Assembly: GCF_017163755.1 (NCBI RefSeq)
Contig: NZ_JAFIWC010000010.1
Span: 1 to 64,000 of the forward strand
DNA length: 64,000 nucleotides
Reading direction: 5' to 3'
Source: Xanthomonas sp.
GTDB taxonomy: Bacteria > Pseudomonadota > Gammaproteobacteria > Xanthomonadales > Xanthomonadaceae
The notes under the pieces were generated by a model, which ran no database searches, had not been told where the DNA came from, and worked only from the letters and a program-made list of their open reading frames with translations. Positions within the stretch are counted from its first letter, which is position 1. Every line of letters begins with the position of its first letter. The position numbers were made by a program, and so were the translations under genes. Of the stretch, positions 1 to 7,848 are shown one piece after another.

Positions 1-820
1 CGTACAGCGACAACGCCGCGGTGGTGGAAGGGCATCCGGCCGCGCGCTTGTCCAGCGCCTGGCGCAGCTGCGCCGGCGGCAGGTAGCCGCCGAGCTGGGT
101 GCCGTCCGGGGCGAAGATCGCCGGGGTGCCGTTGACGCCCAGGCGCTGGCCCAGGTTGTACTGCAGCGTCACCGGGTTCTTGCAGTTCGCCGCGCCGGGG
201 ACCTTGCCGCTGGTCTTGGCCTCGGTCAGCGCCTTCTTCTTGTCGGCCGCGCACCACACCGCGACCATGTCCTTGTAGTCCTGGCTGCCCAGGCCCATGC
301 GCGGGAACGCCAGGTATTCCACCGCGATGCCCTGCTTGTTGAGCTCGGCGATCTCGCTGTGCAGCTTGCGGCAGTAACCGCATTCGATATCGGTGAACAC
401 GCTGACGGTGTACTTCGGGTTGGCCGGCGCGAACACGATGCGCTCGGCGCGCGGCGCGCTCTCCAGCAGCTTGCGGCGGTACGACAGCAGGCCCTCGCTG
501 GAGGCGAACTGCTTCTCCTGGATATCGAACGGCTGCGCCTGGAACAGGTAGCGGCCGTCGTCGGAGACGTACAGCACCTGGCCGCCGACCACCACCTCGC
601 GGAAGCCCGGGAACGGCGCGGCGCCCATGTAGTCGGGCTTGAAGTCCGGATCCAGCTGCAACAGCGCATTGCGCACGCGCTGGTCGGCAGGACCGGCGGC
701 AGCGGCGGCGGGCTTGGCGGCCGGCGCGGCGGCGCTCTTGGACGGCGGCGGCGCCGGCTGCGCGCAGGCGGAAAGGCTGACCGCGCCCAACAGCGCGCTA
801 AAGGCAATTCGGAGGAGCAT
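1..820 (-). CDS. dsbC: Thiol:disulfide interchange protein DsbC (3' end beyond window)
   Basis: Periplasmic disulfide isomerase of the DsbC/DsbG family. From the ATG at 820 about 273 codons are visible with no stop before the edge, so the C-terminus is cut, probably by only a few residues. The thioredoxin-fold active site reads ECGYCRKL, with CGYC at residues 147-150, the same tetrapeptide as E. coli DsbC. An N-terminal dimerisation-type segment (about residues 45-105) precedes it. The first 19 residues end in LSAC, a possible lipobox, followed by a Pro/Ala-rich linker, so the protein may be lipid-anchored instead of soluble. That anchoring is an inference. Downstream of xerD, same strand, after a 461-base gap. 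Confidence 0.93.
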   Translation of the reverse strand, partial: MLLRIAFSALLGAVSLSACAQPAPPPSKSAAAPAAKPAAAAAGPADQRVRNALLQLDPDFKPDYMGAAPFPGFREVVVGGQVLYVSDDGRYLFQAQPFDIQEKQFASSEGLLSYRRKLLESAPRAERIVFAPANPKYTVSVFTDIECGYCRKLHSEIAELNKQGIAVEYLAFPRMGLGSQDYKDMVAVWCAADKKKALTEAKTSGKVPGAANCKNPVTLQYNLGQRLGVNGTPAIFAPDGTQLGGYLPPAQLRQALDKRAAGCPSTTAALSLY

Positions 821-1013
821 GGCTATCCAGAGGGCTGACGAACCGGCGGGATTGTCGCATACCACCCGCGGCGCTTCGTGTACACGGGCGGCACGCGTTC
901 GATCGCCGGCATGCTCGGACTGGCGCCGGGCGGGTCGTGCAGCGCGGGCGCGCAGCGTCCATGGCTGCGCGCCGTCCGCGCCCGACCACACGGTCTGCGC
1001 TTGCCGGCGTTCG

Positions 1014-1250
1014 CTATCGCGATGCCGCCGCCACACCGGGGTGCCGGCGCCCGAACAGCAGGCCGCCATCGGGCCGCGCCAGCAGATCGTGCCGGTAGCG
1101 CGCGCCGTCCGCCCGCCAGGCCTGCGCCAAGGCTTCCCATGGCAGCGATTCGGCAGGCAGCGGCGGTGCATCTTGCTGGGTGCGACGAACGCGATCGGCG
1201 GCGCGCCTGCGGCACCGGCAGTGTTCATGCGAGCGGCAACATGGCCACAT
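1014..1250 (-). CDS. Possible small ORF between xerD and dsbC
   Basis: I do not recognise this product. The 821-1281 gap holds an open frame of about 78 codons on the xerD/dsbC strand. Its last 50 residues (from the PPLPAESLPWEAL segment to the stop at 1014) have the composition of a real xanthomonad protein, with hydrophobic/charged alternation and strong third-position GC. Its N-terminal part is Arg/Cys-rich and unconvincing, so the true start is unknown; another ATG at about 1234 lies in a different frame. It could be a short gene co-transcribed with xerD or a decayed remnant. Nothing else is visible in the gap. Confidence 0.3.
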   Translation of the reverse strand: MWPCCRSHEHCRCRRRAADRVRRTQQDAPPLPAESLPWEALAQAWRADGARYRHDLLARPDGGLLFGRRHPGVAAASR

Positions 1251-1281
1251 GCGCCGGCGGCTGCAGCGGGCGCCGCGGCGC

Positions 1282-2256
1282 TCAGCCGCGCGGATGGTGC
1301 TTGCTGTGCAGCTTCTGCAGGTGTTCGCGCGCCACCAGCGTGTAGATCTGGGTGGTGGACAGCGAACTGTGGCCGAGCAGCATCTGCAGCGCGCGCAGGT
1401 CGGCGCCGCGGTTGAGCAGGTGCGTGGCGAAGCTGTGGCGCAGGCCATGCGGGCTGATCCGCGCCGGATCGATCCCGGCCAGCGCGGCATAGCGCTTCAC
1501 CAGCACCCAGAACTGCTGCCGGCTCAACGGGCGGCGCGCGGCGTCGATGAACATCGGCACTACCCCGTCGCTGGCCGGCACCGCCTGCCCGGCCGCCAGC
1601 ACCGGCCGCGCGCTGTCCAGGTAGCGCTGCAGCCAGTGCTGCGACTCCTCGCCCAGCGGCACCAGGCGCTCCTTGCTGCCCTTGCCGGTGACGCGCAGCA
1701 CGCCCTGGCGCAGGTTCACCGCATTGGCCGGCAGCCCGACCAGTTCGCTGACCCGCAGGCCGGCGGCGTACATCAGCTCGAGCATGGCGCGATCGCGCAG
1801 GCCGGTCGGCTGCGCATCGTCGGGCGCGGCCAGCAACGCGTCGATCTGGCTTTCGGCCAGCGCCTTGGGCAGCGAACGCGGCAGCTTGGGCGGGTCCAGC
1901 AGCGCGGTGGGATCGTCGCTGCGCTCGCCGCGGCGCAGGCGCAGGGCGAAGAACGCGCGCAGCGACGACAGCCAGCGCGCGTTGCTGCGTTGCGAGTAGC
2001 CCAGCCGGGTGCGCCAGGCCAGGTAGTCGAACAGCGCCTGGCGGTCGGCGCCGGCCAGCCCGCCGCCGGCGCCGTCGCGCCAGCGCGCGAAGCCTTCCAG
2101 GTCGCGCCGGTAGCTGTCCAGGCTCTGCCGCGCCAGCCCCTGCTCGGCCCAGGCCACGTCCAGGAACTGCTGGATCGCGGCGGCATCGGCATCGCGCAAT
2201 GGCGCGAGCCGCTGCGCCTGCTGGCGGCGTTCGGCGGGGGTGGCGAGGTCGGGCAT
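1282..2256 (-). CDS. xerD: Site-specific tyrosine recombinase XerD
   Basis: Resolves chromosome dimers at dif together with XerC. At 324 aa it is slightly longer than E. coli XerD (298), the excess being at the N-terminus. The SAM-like core-binding domain spans about residues 25-110 and the catalytic domain about 130-320. All six catalytic positions are present: R168 (GLRVSE), K192 (GKGSKER), H270 and R273 (HGLRHSF), H296 (LLGHSS) and nucleophile Y305. Housekeeping context (dsbC downstream, no att sites or phage genes) favours XerD over a mobile-element integrase. Its upstream region carries heptanucleotide repeats. Confidence 0.95.
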   Translation of the reverse strand: MPDLATPAERRQQAQRLAPLRDADAAAIQQFLDVAWAEQGLARQSLDSYRRDLEGFARWRDGAGGGLAGADRQALFDYLAWRTRLGYSQRSNARWLSSLRAFFALRLRRGERSDDPTALLDPPKLPRSLPKALAESQIDALLAAPDDAQPTGLRDRAMLELMYAAGLRVSELVGLPANAVNLRQGVLRVTGKGSKERLVPLGEESQHWLQRYLDSARPVLAAGQAVPASDGVVPMFIDAARRPLSRQQFWVLVKRYAALAGIDPARISPHGLRHSFATHLLNRGADLRALQMLLGHSSLSTTQIYTLVAREHLQKLHSKHHPRG

Positions 2257-2271
2257 GGCTACAGCTTACGC

Positions 2272-2317
2272 GGGACTCGGGACTCGGGACCGGGGACCGG
2301 GGACCGGGGACCGGGAA
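2272..2317. repeat. GGGACTC/GGGGACC heptanucleotide repeat tract
   Basis: Tandem heptamers directly upstream of xerD: two GGGACTC units followed by four GGGGACC-type units. They belong to the same family as tracts near 7117, 7241, 9806 and 19871. They lie between xerD (-) and the RDD gene (+), where the promoters of both should be. Confidence 0.85.
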
Positions 2318-2409
2318 GGCTAGCGGGTGCTTATCGCGGCGCAAGGCCACCGATGCTGCCCGATGGCGGCGGTTTGTCGCGCCAGCGGCGCTGCCGCTAA
2401 GCTGTGGCG

Positions 2410-2883
2410 ATGACCGATTCGCCCGCTGTCGACCCGCGTCCGCGCGCCCTGTTGCTGTGGCGCCTGCTCGCGCTGTTCTACGACCTGTGGCCGGTGCTTG
2501 CGCTGTGGTTCGCGATCTCGGCACTGTTCACGCTCGGCTATGCGCTGAGCGGGCATCCGCCGCGCGACAACATCGCCCCGTTCAGTGGCCTGCAATGGCT
2601 GCTGTGGCTGTGCTGCTGGGCGGTCGCCGGACTGTACGCCACGCTGAGCTGGCGTCGCGGCGGGCAGACCCTCGGCATGCGTCCGTGGCGGCTGCGCCTG
2701 CACGCCACCGACGGCACGCCGCCGTCGTGGTCCGCGTTGTGGCGGCGCTACCTGGTCGGCACGCTGTCGCTGCTGCTGGGCGGGCTGGGGTTCTGGTGGG
2801 CATTGTTCGACCGACAGCAGCTGGCGTGGCACGACCGCGCCAGCGGCACGCGCCTGACCCGGCTTTCCAAACCGCGTCCATGA
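2410..2883 (+). CDS. RDD family membrane protein
   Basis: Small inner-membrane protein of unknown transport role. From the ATG at 2410 it has 157 residues; an in-frame GTG at 2404 would add two, and neither start has a clear Shine-Dalgarno. Three hydrophobic segments are visible (about residues 15-45, 60-80 and 115-135), with the family's typical Arg near the N-terminus, the SWRRGGQTLGMRPWRLRL loop and a closing DRQQLAWHDRASGTRL, which is characteristic of RDD proteins. It is monocistronic between divergent xerD and convergent 3041-3352. The substrate is unknown. Confidence 0.85.
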   Translation: MTDSPAVDPRPRALLLWRLLALFYDLWPVLALWFAISALFTLGYALSGHPPRDNIAPFSGLQWLLWLCCWAVAGLYATLSWRRGGQTLGMRPWRLRLHATDGTPPSWSALWRRYLVGTLSLLLGGLGFWWALFDRQQLAWHDRASGTRLTRLSKPRP

Positions 2884-2913
2884 ACGCGGCGAACGCCGTG
2901 GCGCAGGAGAAGC

Positions 2914-2948
2914 GGCCGTCTTTCGCGTCGCTGCGAAGCGAGACGGCC
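2914..2948. terminator. Stem-loop between convergent genes, possible terminator
   Basis: Arms GGCCGTCT and AGACGGCC enclose a second inner pair (TTCGC/GCGAA). It lies 31 bases past the stop of the RDD gene and before the convergent 3041-3352. There is no T run, so termination is only inferred. Confidence 0.4.
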
Positions 2949-3040
2949 TCGCCGGGGTCATCCGGTGGACAGCCTTCCGCGCCATCGGCCTGACCGCAGC
3001 GCGGCGCGCGGGCGGAATCGCCGTTCCTGCCCTCGTCCTC

Positions 3041-3352
3041 TCAGCTGGGTTGCGGCGCAGCGCCAGCGCGAATGCGGCGGACACCGGCTTCCAGCGCATG
3101 GCCAAGCAGGTAGCAGCCGGCGAACACCGGGGGTACCAGCAGCAGGTACGCCACAGTCCAGGACATGCCGTGCAGCCACCGGGTCAGGCCGAGCGCGTGC
3201 AACGCCGCCGACTGCAGCGCGATGGGCAGCTGCAGCAGCACGAAACGCCCCTTGTCGTCGCCGCCCGCGTCGTGCGCGCCCCACAGGCACAGCGCGATCG
3301 CCGCCGCATACGGCAGGCACAGCGCCAGTCCGGTCAGGCTGATCCGCCGCAT
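3041..3352 (-). CDS. Hypothetical small membrane protein downstream of lptG
   Basis: I cannot assign a family. It is 103 residues with three hydrophobic segments (about 5-25, 37-57 and 65-88) and a short Arg-rich C-terminus ending GAAPQPS. It starts four bases after the lptG stop on the same strand, so it is probably the last gene of the lptF-lptG transcript. No catalytic motif is visible. A role in the LPS export machinery is suggested only by position. Confidence 0.7.
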   Translation of the reverse strand: MRRISLTGLALCLPYAAAIALCLWGAHDAGGDDKGRFVLLQLPIALQSAALHALGLTRWLHGMSWTVAYLLLVPPVFAGCYLLGHALEAGVRRIRAGAAPQPS

Positions 3353-3356
3353 CGGC

Positions 3357-4463
3357 TCAGCTGCTTCGCTTGCGGAACAGCATCCACGACACGCACAGCA
3401 TCACCGCCGGCGGCAACGCGTAGGCGATGCGGTAGTCGAACTTCAGCGCGCCGGCCATGCGCCCGAAGAACAGCTGCAGCAGCCAGAACGCCAGCGCGAA
3501 CAGGATGCCCAGGAACAGGCGCTTGCCCATGCCGCCGCTGCGCAGCGCGCCGAACGCGAACGGGATCGCGGCGAAGCACAGCGCCAGCACGTTGAGCGGG
3601 TAGAACCAGCGGCTCCAGTACTGGTCCTCGTAGTCGCGCGCGTCCAGGCCGTTGCGGCGCCGGTACTCGATGCTGGTGTGCAGGTCGCGCGCGGACAGGT
3701 TGCGCGGCTTGGCCAGGCCCGACGCCAGCGCCGCGGCATCGAGCCTGGACGCCCACGGCAGGCTGTCGAACTTCTCCCGCGTCACCGAGCGCTCGGCGAA
3801 GGTATCGCGATACACCCGCTTCAGCGTCCAGCCGTCGTTGCGGTGCTCGGCGACGTCGGCGTGGGTCAGCGTCGCCAGGCGGCCGCCAGCGTCCAGTGCG
3901 TACAGGCGCACGTCGCGCAGCTCCAGCCAGGTGCCGCCGGCCTGCTCCAGGTGCTCCTCGCCGGCCTGGGCGTTGAGGAAGGTGTCGCCCTCGCGCGCCC
4001 ACAGCCCGGAGTAGCGGGCCATGCTCATGTTGTTGTTGTACTTGGCGTTGGCCTTGATCGCATCGGCCTGGTTCTGCGCCCACGGCGCCAGCGTCTCGCC
4101 GCTGACCACCATGCCGACGGTGAGCAAGGCCATGGTCGCGGCCGCGGCCACGCTCAGCCGGCGCCGCGACAGACCCAGCGCGCGCAGCGCGGTCAGTTCG
4201 GAGGTGGCCGCCAGCTGGCCCAGGCCCATCAGCGCGCCGATCACCGCGGCGGTGGGGAACAGCGTGTAGGCGCGCCGCGGCACGGTGTAGGCGACATAGG
4301 ACGCGGCGTGGCCCAGGCTGTAGCTGCCTTTGCCGATGTCCTTGAACTCGTTGGACAGGGCCATGATCACGTCCAGGCCGAGCAGCACCGCCCAGGTCAG
4401 CAGCACCGTGCCGAGCACGGCGCGGCCGATGTAGATGTCGTGCAGGTACGGGCGCAGCCTCAT
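3357..4463 (-). CDS. lptG: LPS export ABC transporter permease LptG
   Basis: Inner-membrane permease of the LptB2FG complex that extracts LPS and passes it to LptC. It has 368 residues, normal length, in the family layout: three N-terminal TM segments, a long periplasmic beta-jellyroll (about residues 125-265), then three C-terminal TM segments. The open frame continues far upstream, but the ATG at 4463 starts the conserved MRLRPYLHDIYIGR N-terminus and overlaps the lptF stop by four bases (ATGA). The conserved cytoplasmic coupling region SELTALRALGLSRRR is present. Confidence 0.95.
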   Translation of the reverse strand: MRLRPYLHDIYIGRAVLGTVLLTWAVLLGLDVIMALSNEFKDIGKGSYSLGHAASYVAYTVPRRAYTLFPTAAVIGALMGLGQLAATSELTALRALGLSRRRLSVAAAATMALLTVGMVVSGETLAPWAQNQADAIKANAKYNNNMSMARYSGLWAREGDTFLNAQAGEEHLEQAGGTWLELRDVRLYALDAGGRLATLTHADVAEHRNDGWTLKRVYRDTFAERSVTREKFDSLPWASRLDAAALASGLAKPRNLSARDLHTSIEYRRRNGLDARDYEDQYWSRWFYPLNVLALCFAAIPFAFGALRSGGMGKRLFLGILFALAFWLLQLFFGRMAGALKFDYRIAYALPPAVMLCVSWMLFRKRSS

Positions 4464-5542
4464 GCGCGCCTCCGCGGCCGCGACAGCCGGCCGTCGCGCA
4501 GATAGGTCCAGATCGCCAGCCCCAGCAGCGGCAGGGTCAGCCACCACAGGCCCAGCGCGCGCGGGATCTTGTCCACCGTCAGCCACTGGGTGCCGATGAA
4601 CATCAGGTTGGTGCCGAGCAGATAGGCCAGGAACGCCAGCATGATGCGTCCGTAGCGCTGCTGCCGCGGCGCGCTGCGCGACAGCGGCAGGGTCAGCAGC
4701 GCGAACGCCAGCGCCAGCAGCGGCGGGGCGATGCGCGCGTTCAACTGCGCGTTGGCTTCGGCGCGCGGGTCGCCGAACAGCTGCGCGGTCGGCATCAGCT
4801 CCGGATCGTCGTCCTTGCGCGTCTGGCTGCGGTCGGGCAAGGCCACGTCGTTGCTGGCAAAGCGCATCAGCCGGTAGTCCAGGTTCTCGCCGGCCAGCGG
4901 CCCCTCGATCCGGTAGCCGTCCTCCAGGCGCAGGTAGCGGTCGGCCTTGCCTTCGAAGAACATCGCCCCGCGCTGCGCGGTGACCACGTCCAGGCGGCCG
5001 TCCTTCTGCCGCTGCATGAACACCTTGCCCAGTTGGGTGCCGTCGCCGGACAGCGAGCTGATGTAGACGATGCCGCCGTTGGCCAGCGGCGTGAAGCGCC
5101 CCGCCTCCAGGCCCGCCAGCACCAGGCTGCGGTTGGCCTCCTCGATCAGCCGTTCGGAGGTGCGGTCGGCCCACGGGCCCAGCCACAGCGAACACAGCCC
5201 CACTAGCGTCACCACCGGCAGCACCAGCAGCAGGATCGGCCGCAACAGGCGCCGCGGGCCCACGCCGATGGCGGTGATCACCGCCATCTCCGAATCGCGG
5301 TACAGCCGCCCCAGCGCCAGCAGCAGGCCGAGCATCAGCGCCAGCGGCAGGATCAGCGGCAGGTACACCACGAACTGCAGTCCCAGCTGCGAGAACAGCA
5401 GCTTGGCCGGGATGCGGCCATCGGCGATGTTGCCCAGCACGTCCACCAGGACGCCGCCGACGCTGACCACCAACAGCACGATCAAGGTGGCAGAGAAGCT
5501 CTGGACGAAATCGCGCAGCAGGTATCGATCGAGCTTCGGCAT
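4460..5542 (-). CDS. lptF: LPS export ABC transporter permease LptF
   Basis: Partner permease of LptG in the LptB2FG LPS extractor. It has 360 residues, with N-terminal MPKLDRYLLRDFVQSF, three TM segments, the coupling region YRDSEMAVITAIGVGPRRLL, a periplasmic domain (about residues 120-275) and three further TM segments. It is the first gene of the lptF-lptG pair and diverges from pepA across a 107-base gap that must hold both promoters. The same lptF/pepA divergence is known in other gammaproteobacteria. Confidence 0.96.
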   Translation of the reverse strand: MPKLDRYLLRDFVQSFSATLIVLLVVSVGGVLVDVLGNIADGRIPAKLLFSQLGLQFVVYLPLILPLALMLGLLLALGRLYRDSEMAVITAIGVGPRRLLRPILLLVLPVVTLVGLCSLWLGPWADRTSERLIEEANRSLVLAGLEAGRFTPLANGGIVYISSLSGDGTQLGKVFMQRQKDGRLDVVTAQRGAMFFEGKADRYLRLEDGYRIEGPLAGENLDYRLMRFASNDVALPDRSQTRKDDDPELMPTAQLFGDPRAEANAQLNARIAPPLLALAFALLTLPLSRSAPRQQRYGRIMLAFLAYLLGTNLMFIGTQWLTVDKIPRALGLWWLTLPLLGLAIWTYLRDGRLSRPRRRA

Positions 5543-5649
5543 GGGGGTGGGTTGATTTAAACTCTCGGATTCGTTCGCGGCGGTTCCAGCCTAACCGGCT
5601 GGAGGTAAACAGTCCGCGATTGTACGGATTTGCCAACGGAATCTGATCA

Positions 5650-7149
5650 ATGGCCCTGGAATTCACCCTGAACCACGACGCGCCGGCCACCGCCGCGTTC
5701 GATTGCATCGTCGTTGGCGTGTTCGCCGACAAGCGCCTGACGCCCGCCGCGCAGGCCCTGGACGCGGCCAGCGACGGACGCCTGGCGGCCCTGGCCGCGC
5801 GCGGCGACATCGGCGGCAAGACCGGCGCCACGGCCCTGCTGCACGACCTGCCCGGCGTGGCGGCACCGCGGGTGCTGGTGGTCGGGCTGGGCGAGGCGGC
5901 CAAGTTCGGGGTGCCGCAGTACCTGAAGGCGGTCGGCGACGCGGCGCGCGCGCTGAAGAGCGGGCCGGCGGCCAAGGCGCTGTTCACCCTGTCCGAGCTG
6001 GAGGTGAAGGGCCGCGACCGCGCCTGGAACATCCGCCAGGCGGTGATCGCCAGCGACCATGCCTGCTACCACTACACCGCCACGCTGGGCAAGAAGAAGG
6101 CCGAAGACGGCGGCCTGGCCGCGCTGGCGGTGTCCGGCGACGACGCCCAGGCGCTGGCGCAGGGCCAGGCGATCGCCGCCGGGGTCAAGTTCGCGCGCGA
6201 GCTGGGCAACCTGCCGCCGAACCTGTGCACCCCGGCGTACCTGGCGCAGACCGCGGCCGAGTTCGCCGCCGGCCACGACGGCGCCGAGGCGGAGATCCTC
6301 GACGAGACGCAGATGCAGGCGCTGGGCATGGGTTCGCTGCTGGCGGTGGCGCGCGGTTCGGCCAACCGCCCACACATGGTGGTGCTGAAGTGGAACGGCG
6401 GCGGCGACGCCAAGCCCTATGTGCTGGTCGGCAAGGGCATCACCTTCGACACCGGCGGCGTCAACCTGAAGACCCAGGGCGGCATCGAGGAGATGAAGTA
6501 CGACATGTGCGGCGGCGCCAACGTGATCGGCACCTTCGTCGCCGCGGTGACCGCGCGCCTGCCGTTGAACCTGGTGGTGGTGGTGCCGGCGGTGGAGAAC
6601 GCGATCGACGGCAACGCCTACCGCCCGTCCGACGTGATCACCAGCATGTCCGGCAAGACCATCGAGGTCGGCAACACCGACGCCGAAGGCCGCCTGATCC
6701 TGTGCGACGCACTGACCTACGCCGAGCGCTTCAACCCCGAGGCGCTGATCGACGTGGCCACCCTGACCGGCGCGTGCATGGTCGCGCTCGGCCACCAGAC
6801 CGCCGGCCTGATGAGCAAGCACGACGACCTGGCCGAGGAACTGCTGGCCGCCGGCGAGCACGTGTTCGACCGCGCCTGGCGCCTGCCGCTGTGGGACGAG
6901 TACCAGGGCCTGCTCGATTCCAGCTTCGCCGACGTCTACAACATCGGCGGACGCTGGGCCGGCGCCATCACCGCCGGCTGCTTCCTGTCGCGCTTCACCG
7001 AAGGCCAGCGCTGGGCGCACCTGGACATCGCCGGCGTGGCCAGCGACGAAGGCAAACGCGGCATGGCCACCGGCCGGCCGGTGGGGCTGCTTTCGCAGTG
7101 GTTGCTGGATAGGGCCGGGACTCGGGACTCGGGACTCGGGACTCGGTAA
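5650..7149 (+). CDS. pepA: Leucyl aminopeptidase (M17)
   Basis: Cytosolic di-zinc aminopeptidase, also a DNA-binding accessory in Xer recombination in E. coli. The C-terminal catalytic domain shows [11 protein letters not shown] with its metal-binding Lys and Asp and the family signature NTDAEGRL at about residues 342-349. Length is 499 aa. The last ten residues ([10 protein letters not shown]) are encoded by the GGGACTC tract at 7117-7146, so the native C-terminus has been replaced or extended by repeat DNA. holC and valS follow on the same strand, as in many gammaproteobacteria. Confidence 0.96.
   Translation: MALEFTLNHDAPATAAFDCIVVGVFADKRLTPAAQALDAASDGRLAALAARGDIGGKTGATALLHDLPGVAAPRVLVVGLGEAAKFGVPQYLKAVGDAARALKSGPAAKALFTLSELEVKGRDRAWNIRQAVIASDHACYHYTATLGKKKAEDGGLAALAVSGDDAQALAQGQAIAAGVKFARELGNLPPNLCTPAYLAQTAAEFAAGHDGAEAEILDETQMQALGMGSLLAVARGSANRPHMVVLKWNGGGDAKPYVLVGKGITFDTGGVNLKTQGGIEEMKYDMCGGANVIGTFVAAVTARLPLNLVVVVPAVENAIDGNAYRPSDVITSMSGKTIEVGNTDAEGRLILCDALTYAERFNPEALIDVATLTGACMVALGHQTAGLMSKHDDLAEELLAAGEHVFDRAWRLPLWDEYQGLLDSSFADVYNIGGRWAGAITAGCFLSRFTEGQRWAHLDIAGVASDEGKRGMATGRPVGLLSQWLLDRAGTRDSGLGTR
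7117..7146. repeat. GGGACTC tract encoding the pepA C-terminus
   Basis: Four tandem GGGACTC heptamers inside the last codons of pepA, read as a GTRDSGL-type repeat just before the stop. It faces the complementary tract at 7241-7311, so the two can pair across the intergenic gap. Confidence 0.9.
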
Positions 7150-7240
7150 GGCGCTGCCATGTCGCTCTCCCGAACCTGCCTCAGCACCGGCAGGATCTTC
7201 CTGGGTTCCAGAAAGATCTGCCCGTGCTCGCGAACCCGCT

Positions 7241-7311
7241 TCCCGAGTCCCGAGTCCCGCGTCCCGAGTCCCGGCCTCCCCGGACCCGAGTCCCGGGTCC
7301 CGAGTCCCGCC
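7241..7311. repeat. GAGTCCC tract upstream of holC
   Basis: About nine imperfect heptamers of GAGTCCC and variants, the reverse complement of the pepA-end tract. It ends six bases before the holC start codon and takes the place of any recognisable Shine-Dalgarno for holC. With 7117-7146 it can form a long hairpin. Confidence 0.9.
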
Positions 7312-7316
7312 CTCTG

Positions 7317-7739
7317 ATGCGCGCCGACTTCTACCTGATCGCCAAGCCGCGGTTCCTCACCGAGCCGCTGCGCCTGGTCTGCGAACTGGCGCGCAAGGCC
7401 AACGACGCCAACCTGTGGACGCTGGTACTGGCGCGCGACCAGGCGCAGGCCGAGGAACTGGACGAGTTGCTGTGGGCGTTCGACGACGACGCCTACATCC
7501 CGCACCAGATCGCCGGCGCCGATGTCGACGAGGAAGAGGCGCAGGTGCTGATCGCCCCGCCCGGGATCGAGGCGCCGTCGCGCGCGCTGGTGATCAACCT
7601 GCGCGACGATCCCTACCTGGGCGCGTGCGACCGCGTGCTGGAAGTGGTGCCGGCCGACCCGGCCGCGCGCGAACCGCTGCGCGAGCGCTGGAAGCAGTAC
7701 AAGGCGCTGGGCTTCGAGCTCAACAAGTACGACATGTGA
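7317..7739 (+). CDS. holC: DNA polymerase III subunit chi
   Basis: Clamp-loader accessory that binds SSB and psi. It has 140 residues, normal for chi, from the ATG at 7317. The frame is open further upstream, but only because the heptamer repeats lack stops there. Family features visible are MRADFYLI at the start, the helix [16 protein letters not shown] and the nucleotide-binding-like core ending [13 protein letters not shown]. Between pepA and valS, as in E. coli (pepA-holC-valS). A probable partner, holD, is in this window at 12997. Confidence 0.93.
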   Translation: MRADFYLIAKPRFLTEPLRLVCELARKANDANLWTLVLARDQAQAEELDELLWAFDDDAYIPHQIAGADVDEEEAQVLIAPPGIEAPSRALVINLRDDPYLGACDRVLEVVPADPAAREPLRERWKQYKALGFELNKYDM

Positions 7740-7740
7740 T

Positions 7741-7845
7741 GAAGCCGGGATTGGGGAGTGGGGATCCGGGATGGGTTCCCACTTTTCTTCCACCGGCACC
7801 ATCCCCGCGACGCATCCCCACTCCCGAACAACGAATCCCGGCTTC
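7741..7845. repeat. Intergenic long inverted repeat between holC and valS
   Basis: GAAGCCGGGATT (7741-7752) pairs with AATCCCGGCTTC (7834-7845), and GGGAGTGGGGAT (7754-7765) pairs with ATCCCCACTCCC (7814-7825). The result is a large hairpin filling nearly the whole gap and ending four bases before the valS ATG. The sequence is a relative of the heptamer family. Confidence 0.85.
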
Positions 7846-7848
7846 CCC

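Noticed and set aside
1282-2256. Mobile-element integrase
   Set aside because: All XerD motifs and housekeeping neighbours; no att sites, tRNA or phage genes.
4464-6032. Open frame upstream of lptG on the same strand, running across lptF and pepA
   Set aside because: It is out of frame with lptF and antisense to pepA, and is open only because high GC removes stops. lptG starts at 4463.
7117-7311. CRISPR-like array
   Set aside because: Units are 7 bases, directly tandem with no spacers, and there are no cas genes.
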